From: RGIG8748 sp045606045
GTDB taxonomy: Bacteria > Bacillota > Clostridia > UMGS1810
Reading direction: 5' to 3'
Assembly: GCA_045606045.1 (NCBI GenBank)
Contig: JAZURE010000032.1
Span: 26,712-90,711, forward strand
Length of the DNA: 64,000 bases
Below, in pieces: positions 8,910-14,843 of the stretch (position 1 is its first letter; each line of letters starts with the position of its first letter). The notes below the pieces were generated by a model that had not been told where the DNA came from, made no database searches, and worked only from the letters and a program-made list of their open reading frames with translations. The translations under genes and the position numbers were made by a program.

Positions 8910-9095
8910 CTACGCTAAAAAGCCCTCAATAGCCTTTTTTATAACTTGCGCTTGCGGCACGCCCTCGGCTGCGCATTTTTCCTTGAAAGCCTCCGCCATT
9001 TCTTTAGGGACTCTAACCGCTATTACATCATAAGTTTTTTGATTATATCGAGTTTTAACCTCTGTAGATGTTTTAGTTTTTCTTTTCTCTGCCAT
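8910..9095 (-). CDS. Ribbon-helix-helix (Arc/CopG-like) DNA-binding protein
   Basis: 61 aa from the ATG at 9095, chosen because AGGAGG lies just upstream; a longer frame to 9164 would overlap the previous gene. The strand VIAVRVPKEMAEAFKEKCAA followed by a second helix (PQAQVIKKAIEGF) fits an RHH fold. A perfect 18-bp palindrome sits inside the operon promoter (9537-9554), so autorepression is a reasonable inference. It is the best candidate for a repressor of the recombinase operon. Confidence 0.75.
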   Translation of the reverse strand: MAEKRKTKTSTEVKTRYNQKTYDVIAVRVPKEMAEAFKEKCAAEGVPQAQVIKKAIEGFLA

Positions 9096-9109
9096 AGCCT
9101 GCCGCCTCC

Positions 9110-9277
9110 TTAAAATAATTCGTTGGTAGTTACATACTCCCACAGCTCGTCTATTGTCGCGCAAATATCCTTTGAAACATCAAAGGCAAGCTCGAGCTTT
9201 CCGCTGTCGGTCTTTACCGTCCATTTTGTAGCCGACTCCGTTACGGTGTAGGTTTTTTCGCCTTTTACAATAACCAT
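9110..9277 (-). CDS. Small protein of unknown function (55 aa)
   Basis: Starts at ATG 9277 after AGGAGG and ends at TAA 9110-9112, before the RHH start. The N-terminal half alternates strand-like residues (MVIVKGEKTYTVTESATKWT); the C-terminal half is acidic. Compact operon spacing supports expression. No family recognised. Confidence 0.6.
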   Translation of the reverse strand: MVIVKGEKTYTVTESATKWTVKTDSGKLELAFDVSKDICATIDELWEYVTTNELF

Positions 9278-9289
9278 AGCGTCCTCCTA

Positions 9290-9318
9290 TTGATTTTTAT
9301 ATATATCTATGCTATAAT
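9290..9318 (+). promoter_or_regulatory. Candidate rightward promoter antisense to the small-gene operon
   Basis: TTGATT (9290-9295), 17-bp spacer, consensus TATAAT (9313-9318). A transcript from about 9325 would start with a hairpin (about 9329-9353, GAGAGGGGCGA / TCGCCCTCTC) and run antisense to the 45-aa gene. Lower certainty, because the -35 is imperfect and there is no clear terminator. Confidence 0.45.
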
Positions 9319-9364
9319 AGGACTTACGAGAGGGGCGATTGCTCGCCCTCTCTCTGCCTTGAGC

Positions 9365-9502
9365 TTATTTGCTCTCGGGTTTTGCCTTGCTCGGCTTTGG
9401 CTTTACAAGTGTTATAGTAACTTTGACTCGTTCCACCGTGTCGTTATTCTGTAACGCTTTCGCCAGGTCTTGCAGGGCTTTTTCTATGCCTTGACTTTCC
9501 AT
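9365..9502 (-). CDS. Small protein of unknown function (45 aa)
   Basis: First gene after the leftward promoter. ATG 9502 with AAGGAGG upstream; stop at 9365-9367. Helical N-terminal half (GIEKALQDLAKALQNNDTVE), then a strand and a Lys/Pro-rich tail. No family recognised. Confidence 0.6.
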   Translation of the reverse strand: MESQGIEKALQDLAKALQNNDTVERVKVTITLVKPKPSKAKPESK

Positions 9503-9529
9503 AGGCTTATTACCTCCTTTCTGTATATT

Positions 9530-9558
9530 ATTATATCATACTGCTTGCAGTATGTCAA
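9530..9558 (-). promoter_or_regulatory. Consensus leftward promoter with palindromic operator in the spacer
   Basis: On the minus strand TTGACA (9553-9558), 17-bp spacer, TATAAT (9530-9535): a perfect sigma-A promoter. The spacer is nearly all occupied by CATACTGCAAGCAGTATG (9537-9554), a perfect 8+2+8 palindrome. A repressor bound there would block RNA polymerase. It drives the 45-aa, 55-aa, RHH and transposase genes. Confidence 0.9.
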
Positions 9559-9568
9559 TAGTTATTTG

Positions 9569-9590
9569 AAAATTTTTTGCACTTTTTCGC
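9569..9590. repeat. Right copy of the 22-bp inverted repeat
   Basis: Exact reverse complement of 7772-7793. It lies just upstream of the operon promoter, so the pair encloses promoter, four genes and attenuator (1.8 kb). Confidence 0.75.
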
Positions 9591-9598
9591 GGAAAATA

Positions 9599-9627
9599 TT
9601 TACTATTTTCTCGGTTTGTGTTATAAT
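9599..9627 (+). promoter_or_regulatory. Rightward promoter of structured RNA / membrane protein gene
   Basis: TTTACT (9599-9604), 17-bp spacer, TATAAT (9622-9627). Transcription would start near 9634, right at the outer arm of the long hairpin. Confidence 0.7.
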
Positions 9628-9633
9628 ATAGGC

Positions 9634-9805
9634 ACCACACAAAAATTATATAATGGTTACACTATTGAAAGTGCCTCATTTCGTCAAAAAATGTAGGCTC
9701 TACTTTTCGCATTTTCGATAGTGTAGAAAAATTTTTGTGTGGTAGCAAATCGGAGCTTGCGTTTTTTATGCGTGTAGCTGCGATATGGGCTACACGCATT
9801 TTTAT
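9634..9805 (+). ncRNA. Candidate structured small RNA or attenuated leader
   Basis: From the promoter start point the transcript would fold into one long nested hairpin. The outer stem is CCACACAAAAATT (9635-9647) with AATTTTTGTGTGG (9730-9742). The inner stem is ACACTATTGAAAGTGC (9659-9674) with 9709-9724 (14 of 16 positions complementary). A terminator follows at 9768-9810. There is no convincing ORF inside. It could be an independent RNA or a leader for the membrane protein gene at 9827. No known RNA family recognised. Confidence 0.6.
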
Positions 9806-9810
9806 TTTTA
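9768..9810 (+). terminator. Rho-independent terminator
   Basis: Perfect 11-bp stem ATGCGTGTAGC (9768-9778) / GCTACACGCAT (9789-9799), followed by TTTTATTTTTA. It lies between the structured RNA and the ribosome site of the 9827 gene. Confidence 0.85.
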
Positions 9811-9826
9811 GGAGGCTATAACATCT

Positions 9827-10120
9827 ATGAAAAAATTAAAAACCTGGCAATTAGTATTACTTATTATCTTTTATCCCGTAGGGCTTGTATACTTTATTGT
9901 ATGGCTGTGCAAAAGAAACAAGGTGCAAGCGGTACCCGCTCCGAAAAAAGACGAAAGCTATTATTTTGATTTAGTATTTGTAAATAAGGGCAGTAAAGTA
10001 TACCATAACGACCAAATGTGCGCCGAGAGCCGTAATTGTAACTCTGTAGAAATGCACGAAAAGGACGCTATAAAAAAAGGGTTGCACCGTTGCAAAAGAT
10101 GTTACGGCAATATAGAATAA
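9827..10120 (+). CDS. Small membrane protein with Ada-like Cys/His motif
   Basis: 97 aa, AGGAGG upstream. N-terminal hydrophobic helix (LVLLIIFYPVGLVYFIVWL, residues about 10-28), then a soluble part with Y-H-x3-C ... EKDAIKKGLHRCKRC, a pattern like the Ada-type zinc site found at the ends of nucleases and phage proteins. It is the only rightward protein-coding gene in the prophage and has its own promoter, so it may be a lysogeny-expressed cargo gene (superinfection exclusion is a guess). Confidence 0.65.
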   Translation: MKKLKTWQLVLLIIFYPVGLVYFIVWLCKRNKVQAVPAPKKDESYYFDLVFVNKGSKVYHNDQMCAESRNCNSVEMHEKDAIKKGLHRCKRCYGNIE

Positions 10121-10129
10121 TAAAACGAA

Positions 10130-10159
10130 AAAGGCAGAGGCTAATAAGCCCCTGCCTTT
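10130..10159. terminator. Bidirectional terminator between convergent genes
   Basis: AAAGGCAGAGGC (10130-10141) / GCCCCTGCCTTT (10148-10159), one mismatch, with A-rich and T-rich flanks. It ends both the rightward 9827 gene and the leftward late operon. Confidence 0.75.
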
Positions 10160-10164
10160 AATGT

Positions 10165-10722
10165 TTAGTCGCTTTCGTCCTCGTCGGCTCCGTTGTAGCA
10201 TTTTGCTTTTGCCTCGTCTATTGTTTTTGTGATTTCGGCGAGGTATTTTTCTTGAGCTGCTCTAATTTCTGCGATATTGTTTTGTACGGTGTTTCTTAAT
10301 ATATGTGTTGCGCCCGTACCTGGGTGTTGTACCTTAAAGCCGTATACCTCGTTGTCGTAACGCATAAATTTTCTTGCGCCGTCTTTTGGTATAGAGTGCG
10401 GCTCCGTACCAAACTCTATCCAATGCGGCGAGGCGTGCGAGGGTAGCTTGCCCTTTTTCTTTACTTTCTGCCAAGAGTAAAAGCCTATTTGTAGCGTTGG
10501 TTGCCCCGTTTTGTAATTTATCATAGCCCAAGAGCCTATATGGTTTTTTATTCTTTTCGAGCGTGGCGGCAAGTCTGCTCGTAATTTCTTGCGTATTACT
10601 TTTGCGGACTCTCTTAACGCGGTTTTTGATAAATTTACAAGTGTTTTCTTTACCTCGGGGCTTACATCTATAAACTTAATCTCTACACCGTTTTTATTAT
10701 ATAAAGTTTTAGGGGTTGCCAT
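10165..10722 (-). CDS. HK97 gp10-like head-tail joining protein
   Basis: 185 aa. The N-terminal pattern VSPEVKKTLVNLSKTALRES and the core with PHWIEFGTEPH resemble HK97 gp10 neck proteins. In related phages this gene sits between head closure and tail terminator, but here it is the last late gene, downstream of the endolysin, and absent from its normal position (about 26160-26180). The fold call is from sequence pattern only. Confidence 0.65.
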   Translation of the reverse strand: MATPKTLYNKNGVEIKFIDVSPEVKKTLVNLSKTALRESAKVIRKKLRADLPPRSKRIKNHIGSWAMINYKTGQPTLQIGFYSWQKVKKKGKLPSHASPHWIEFGTEPHSIPKDGARKFMRYDNEVYGFKVQHPGTGATHILRNTVQNNIAEIRAAQEKYLAEITKTIDEAKAKCYNGADEDESD

Positions 10723-10809
10723 TGCATTACTCCTTTCTAAATGCGAAAAGGCGACGGGCGCAGTTTCCCGCTATCCCGCCGCCCTTTCTTTATGTGAATT
10801 TAAGGAGGA

Positions 10810-11952
10810 CTATTTAAGCAGCTCGTTTACGCGCTTTTGTACGGCGGAGTAGTCGTACCCCGCTGCCTCGAGCTTGTTTTTTCGAGCTGCGCCGCTGCCC
10901 CATTTTCCCGCTATAACCTCGCGGGCGATTTCGTCAACGGTCTTTACGGGCACGCCTGCCGAAACAGCGGAGCCGCTTTCGGTTGTAATATAGGTGCTGT
11001 AGCCCGCCGCCTTGAGTTTCTTCTCCATAGCCTCGGCGTTAGCTTTTACGCTGTACGCCCCTACTTGTACCTTGTAATAGCCGCCGTTCTGTACGATATA
11101 TGTATCAAAGCCCGCAGCTTTCAGCTTTGCCTCAAGAGTCGCAGCGTTTGCCTTATTGCTAAAGGCTCCCGTTTGTACTCTATAAAGAGTCTTTGCGGGC
11201 TCCGTAGGCTTTGCGGAGGGTTGTGTTATGCCGTCGAGATATTTTTTTACAAGTGCCTTAAATTTTTTCCAATTAGTTAAGGCTGTAGCTGCATTTGTGC
11301 TGCCGAAAATATACGACGGGCACCACTTTTCGCCAGGTACGAGCGTAGTACATTGCTTGTCTATATCAGCAATACTCTTTCCCGCCGATTTATTAACCCA
11401 ATATGTATGGGTAACAAGATTGTCAATAGTGAGCCCGTGTCGCCATAACAGCCAGGCGGCAAGGCGGGCGGCATTGTCTTTTGCTTTTTCGTCGTGAGCT
11501 GTCGTATCGCCCATAATAACCTCAATACTTAAACTTGTCATATTTCCGCCGCCGTTTGTGCTGCCGTCGCCTGCGTGCCAAGATACTTCGGCAGAGCCGA
11601 GAGCGTCGGCGGCACACATACCCGTACCTGCGCGGAGATTTTGCCAAGCTGCAACATCATCTACATAAAAATGCACCCTCGCCGATAGCATATTTTCATT
11701 ATATGTTGCTCTTGTATACTGCTCTGCGTCGTCGTATACATTGTCGAGGTCGTTCGTGTTGTGAATTGTTACGCTTAAAACCTTTCCCGTGTTATTTGTT
11801 AATAGTTTTTCGCTTTTGTATAGAGAGTTTGCGCCAAAGCCTGCTTTTTTTGCCTTTGTGCTATCTTTCCAACGGGTGCCGTTAGGTATAATTTTCTCAT
11901 TTACGGTAAGCCCGTTAATTTTATATGTTGCGTTAGGTGTCAAAAGTGCCAT
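10810..11952 (-). CDS. Endolysin: N-acetylmuramoyl-L-alanine amidase with SPOR repeats and CW_7-like tail
   Basis: Cuts the amide bond between muramic acid and the peptide stem to release phage. Amidase_2 domain at residues about 35-240, with zinc ligands in VTIHNT (His64), a second His in THTYW, and Cys in CPSYIF. Two SPOR-like repeats follow (YRVQTGAFSNKANA... and YKVQVGAYSVKANA..., about 255-335), and a C-terminal CW_7-type wall-binding module (VDEIAREVIAGKWGSG...). Placed directly after the holin, as expected. 380 aa. Confidence 0.92.
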   Translation of the reverse strand: MALLTPNATYKINGLTVNEKIIPNGTRWKDSTKAKKAGFGANSLYKSEKLLTNNTGKVLSVTIHNTNDLDNVYDDAEQYTRATYNENMLSARVHFYVDDVAAWQNLRAGTGMCAADALGSAEVSWHAGDGSTNGGGNMTSLSIEVIMGDTTAHDEKAKDNAARLAAWLLWRHGLTIDNLVTHTYWVNKSAGKSIADIDKQCTTLVPGEKWCPSYIFGSTNAATALTNWKKFKALVKKYLDGITQPSAKPTEPAKTLYRVQTGAFSNKANAATLEAKLKAAGFDTYIVQNGGYYKVQVGAYSVKANAEAMEKKLKAAGYSTYITTESGSAVSAGVPVKTVDEIAREVIAGKWGSGAARKNKLEAAGYDYSAVQKRVNELLK

Positions 11953-11954
11953 TT

Positions 11955-12209
11955 CTACGCCTCCGTTTTTTCTTTAAGTTTGTGCATATATTCGTCCGCC
12001 TGGATAGCCTCGGGAGTAAAGCTGTTATTTTTCCACCAAGCCCACAAAGTAGCCGCTACGGTAGCAGCAGCAGTAAGCCAAGCGTACAGCTCCTCCTCCG
12101 CGAAGGGCAGAGGGTTTTTGCCTAACATTGTTAAAATGGTATTAACCAGGGTAACAAAAAGCACAATAGCTCTTATAATGGTTTCTGTAGGTATTTTCTT
12201 ATTTTGCAT
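11955..12209 (-). CDS. Holin (SPP1-type)
   Basis: 84 aa from ATG 12209, which has a GGAGGAGA ribosome site; the longer frame to 12272 runs into the upstream gene. Two hydrophobic helices (AIVLFVTLVNTILTMLG and WLTAAATVAATLWAWW) separated by a short turn with NPLPF, and a charged C-terminus, match SPP1-like holins. It would open the membrane for the amidase encoded 2 bp downstream. Confidence 0.85.
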   Translation of the reverse strand: MQNKKIPTETIIRAIVLFVTLVNTILTMLGKNPLPFAEEELYAWLTAAATVAATLWAWWKNNSFTPEAIQADEYMHKLKEKTEA

Positions 12210-12211
12210 TG

Positions 12212-12505
12212 TTATTCTCCTCCTTTTATTTCGTCTATTCTGTGGTGCGCTTGTTTGCAAGACTCCTCGCACCTGGTAATACGCTCGTTGTAGCTTTCGA
12301 GCGTGTGGTGTGTTTCTCTACTGTCCCTTTTCAAATCGTCAACGCCCGCTTTTATATAGCCAACATCCGAAATAAGCACGCCGTCGCTTTTTGCCTCGGC
12401 TTTGGTGTCCGCTTTTTCTCTTTGTCGAAAAGTAAGCCAGGAAAAAACGAAAGTTACCGCCATACCCGCGAGCGTACATAAGAGGTTTATTGAAAATTCA
12501 CTCAT
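12212..12505 (-). CDS. XhlA-like membrane-associated lysis protein
   Basis: 97 aa: one N-terminal membrane helix (LLCTLAGMAVTFVFSWLTF), then a soluble coiled-coil region. Layout and position, directly before the holin, fit hemolysin XhlA / phage lysis accessory proteins. Identification is by pattern. Confidence 0.6.
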   Translation of the reverse strand: MSEFSINLLCTLAGMAVTFVFSWLTFRQREKADTKAEAKSDGVLISDVGYIKAGVDDLKRDSRETHHTLESYNERITRCEESCKQAHHRIDEIKGGE

Positions 12506-12517
12506 AGCACATACTCC

Positions 12518-12700
12518 TTAATTGTATTCTTTGCCGATTGTTTCGAGCTCGGCGGCGGCTGTGCTGCGCATTTGTTGCAATTCCTCGTCGGTGCTGTATG
12601 CGATTTTAGCCTGCTCGATAATTTCCGCCTGCTTTTGGATAATATCAGCCTGCAAGCGAGTTACTATGCAGAGCCTCTCTATAACCTCAAGTAAGCTCAT
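12518..12700 (-). CDS. Small coiled-coil protein, late region
   Basis: 60 aa, predicted all-helical (RLQADIIQKQAEIIEQAKIA), overlapping the previous gene by 14 bp. Similar short proteins often sit between tail chaperone and lysis genes. No function known. Confidence 0.6.
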   Translation of the reverse strand: MSLLEVIERLCIVTRLQADIIQKQAEIIEQAKIAYSTDEELQQMRSTAAAELETIGKEYN

Positions 12701-13067
12701 TTTCGGAGCCCTCCTCGCTGTCGGGAGGTGTTGGAAATTTTACATCAAAGGGAAAGCCTGCTTGTGTAGGCAAGTCCCTTAATGCCTGGCGATACTCCGC
12801 CCAAGCTCCCTTGAATATTTTTGAAAGCGAGGTAATAAACTTTGTCGCAGAGGAGAGGTCGAGCCCGAGGCGGTCAAGGGACATTTGCGCGTCGCTGTTG
12901 TCGAGCAGCTTATTACGAATTTTGCGGGCAAGCGCTGCCGCCTCCTCCTCGTTACGCTCCTCACAAGCGGCGACGTATGCCGCTTTTAATATTTCCTCGA
13001 GTTCTGCTTTTTTAGCTGCCGCCATTGCCTCAACCTGGGCGAGGCGTTTGTGGTAATTGTTGTTCAC
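12687..13067 (-). CDS. Probable tail-fibre assembly chaperone-like protein
   Basis: 126 aa. Helical N-terminus and the C-terminal pattern WAEYRQALRDLPTQAGFP...WP-type seen in tail fibre assembly proteins. It overlaps the end of the reverse transcriptase gene by 38 bp, so the DGR is embedded in the tail operon and translated with it. Function inferred from motif and position. Confidence 0.6.
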   Translation of the reverse strand: MNNNYHKRLAQVEAMAAAKKAELEEILKAAYVAACEERNEEEAAALARKIRNKLLDNSDAQMSLDRLGLDLSSATKFITSLSKIFKGAWAEYRQALRDLPTQAGFPFDVKFPTPPDSEEGSENELT

Positions 13068-14094
13068 GGTTTGAGCCCTCCAATTCCTTATAGAATTTAA
13101 TCATTTTACGCCGCTCGTGGTATGTATTCCCGCGAGCTGCATTTGCAAGCCAAGAAACGAGCGACTCGCGCGTAGTGCCTGGCGCATAGTCGCCGCTTTG
13201 CTCTTTGGCATATAGCTTTTTGAGCTTTCGGCGTTGCTTTCCTTGTTTCTTTTTATCCATTTTGCGTATAATCGCTCCCGAGTCGGTAACGATAAAACGC
13301 CATTGCAGCAGCTTTACGCCCTGGCGGAGTGGATAAAGCGAGGTTTTGCCGTTGAGCTGTAGCCCGATAGCGTTTACTTGCTTTTCTATCTCTGCGCGGC
13401 AATGCTGCAAAAATTCCTTGTCCTGGTGGACTAACACAAAGTCGTCCATATACCGTATATAATGCTTTACTCGGAGCCGCTCTTTTATAAAGTGGTCGAG
13501 GTCGTCGAGTACAGCAAGAGCTACGAGCTGCGATACCTGGGAGCCGAGCCCGATACCCGTATCGCCGCCGAAAGAGTCTACAATTTCGCAGGCTCGAGCC
13601 GCTATTTGCGTGTCGGTAACGCGCTTACATATTGCAGCCTTTGCTATATCGTGGCGTATACTCGGGAAATAGTGGTGTATATCACATTTAAGCACCCACC
13701 CGTCGCAGCCGTGAGCTTTATAATAACGGCGTAGATGTGCCGTCATACGGTTTAATGTATAATCGACTCCGCGCCCGCGCAGGCAGGCGCAATTATCGGT
13801 TATAAAAGACTTTGTTATCTGCTCGTAGAGTCCGTTATCACATAGCGAGCGTGGAAATTGTCGGTCTTTTAAGCGAGTTGCTACAATTTCCCGTCGTTTC
13901 GGCTCGTATATGGTAAAGTGTTGGTACCTATCTATTCTATATTTGCCGTTTAAGAGGCTTTCTCTCAATCGGTAAGTATTTTTTAAGGCGTTGCCCTCAT
14001 AGCCTACGGTACTATCTTTCCAACGGATATTACGGCAGCTTTGTTTTAACCCCTTGTAGAGGTTGTCAAAAGATATAACTTGATTATAAGACAT
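13030..14094 (-). CDS. DGR reverse transcriptase
   Basis: 354 aa. Makes cDNA from the TR RNA with errors at adenines. Motifs: first catalytic Asp in KCDIHHYFPSI (about 138), GLGSQVSQLVAL (about 182-193), the SQ-containing motif 4 typical of DGR and related retron/group II enzymes, and the polymerase box YMDD at 215-218. No maturase X or endonuclease domain is present. The basic C-terminus (KKKQGKQRRKLKKLY) may bind RNA. The gene order VR-Avd-TR-RT, adjacent TR, and adenine-specific TR/VR differences make DGR identity secure. Confidence 0.97.
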   Translation of the reverse strand: MSYNQVISFDNLYKGLKQSCRNIRWKDSTVGYEGNALKNTYRLRESLLNGKYRIDRYQHFTIYEPKRREIVATRLKDRQFPRSLCDNGLYEQITKSFITDNCACLRGRGVDYTLNRMTAHLRRYYKAHGCDGWVLKCDIHHYFPSIRHDIAKAAICKRVTDTQIAARACEIVDSFGGDTGIGLGSQVSQLVALAVLDDLDHFIKERLRVKHYIRYMDDFVLVHQDKEFLQHCRAEIEKQVNAIGLQLNGKTSLYPLRQGVKLLQWRFIVTDSGAIIRKMDKKKQGKQRRKLKKLYAKEQSGDYAPGTTRESLVSWLANAARGNTYHERRKMIKFYKELEGSNREQQLPQTPRPG

Positions 14095-14241
14095 ATTAAA
14101 AAGGCGGACGCATAAAAAGGACTACCTCGTAAGGTACCTTTGTCGCCCGCAATATTCCCTCCTTTTCGGAGGTAGGACGGTCGCTCCTTGTGTGAGCTGC
14201 GCTGCTTTGGTCTTTCGACTACTTGAAAACGGGCTTTTCTC
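14095..14241 (-). ncRNA. DGR spacer RNA between TR and RT
   Basis: 147 nt without a real gene, downstream of TR in the RNA. In the Bordetella phage DGR the corresponding spacer folds and primes template copying by RT-Avd. Here small hairpins can be seen (e.g. CCTCCTTTTCGGAGG at about 14157-14172). Role inferred from position. Confidence 0.6.
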
Positions 14242-14370
14242 ACAATCGGGGGCGACTCCGTTAGCATTGTTCGCGTTGTTGTTGTTCAACGCTCCCGAGG
14301 TATTCACATTGCGCTCGTTGTTCGCGTTCCCAGGGTTAGGGGAACGGAGCCAACAGTTACGCGCCGAGCC
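14242..14370 (-). repeat. DGR template repeat (TR)
   Basis: 129 bp, non-coding master copy. On the minus strand it carries 14 AAC/AAT codons in the frame of the target (for example four AAC in a row after GCGTTG). It is identical to VR1 (14856-14984) except for 11 bases and to VR2 (36823-36918) over 96 bp except for 13 bases. Every difference is an A in TR. Its 3' part GGAGTCGCCCCCGATTG differs from both VRs by a single GAT/GCT change, fitting the IMH*/IMH pair. Short ORFs through it are not genes. Confidence 0.97.
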
Positions 14371-14388
14371 AAAAAAATAGCAACCGCC

Positions 14389-14799
14389 CTACATTTCTTT
14401 GTACTTTTCCTTGTCGGACTTTATCCAGGCTTTTAATAAGTCGTCTGTCTTGAGTATTAACCCCGTCCAAAACTCTACTTTATCGCCCGAAATATAGCCC
14501 GCTCCGTATGCGTCGTCGATAAGGTCTAATAGAGCGTCAAGGTGCGCGTGCGCTTTGACTTGCTCCATACGGCGGTAGTTGTATTCCTCGGCATTTGTTA
14601 CATATACCGAGTTCGCGTGCCGTATGCAAACACAAGCCTCGCGTACCTCCGCAGCTATCGGAGCCGCATACAGCCAACGGGTGCTCTTTGGAAAGTGTTT
14701 ATCATTCTTTAATTGACTTAAAGAATAGTTTTTAAGCTCCCGCGCTTTATTTAATACTTGCAGCTTGCCCTCGCCTCTGTCGCCTTTCCTAACGCTCAT
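14389..14799 (-). CDS. avd: Avd, accessory variability determinant of the DGR
   Basis: 136 aa, helical and basic, the right size and position (between target and TR) for Avd, the four-helix-bundle partner that forms a pentamer and binds RT and the TR RNA. Pattern: LNKARELKNYSLSQLKN at the N-terminus, RWLYAAPIAAEVREAC in the middle. It overlaps nothing and starts 18 bp after the VR1 hairpin with AGGAGG. Confidence 0.85.
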   Translation of the reverse strand: MSVRKGDRGEGKLQVLNKARELKNYSLSQLKNDKHFPKSTRWLYAAPIAAEVREACVCIRHANSVYVTNAEEYNYRRMEQVKAHAHLDALLDLIDDAYGAGYISGDKVEFWTGLILKTDDLLKAWIKSDKEKYKEM

Positions 14800-14817
14800 A
14801 TTAAAACCTCCTTTTAA

Positions 14818-14835
14818 CCGCCTCTACCGAGGCGG
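14818..14835 (-). promoter_or_regulatory. DGR target-site hairpin after VR1
   Basis: CCGCCTC-GGTA-GAGGCGG on the minus strand: perfect 7-bp stem and 4-nt loop, 8 nt after the stop codon of the target. Phage DGRs carry such a hairpin/cruciform downstream of VR with a GRNA-type loop; GGTA fits that pattern. It needs to be in DNA at the target, not at TR, and no such hairpin follows TR directly. Confidence 0.8.
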
Positions 14836-14843
14836 ATTGTCGA

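Noticed and set aside
14046..14307. Short ORFs across the DGR template repeat (Asn-rich peptide)
   Set aside because: They are the TR read in the target frame. There is no ribosome site and the Asn codons are the mutable adenines.
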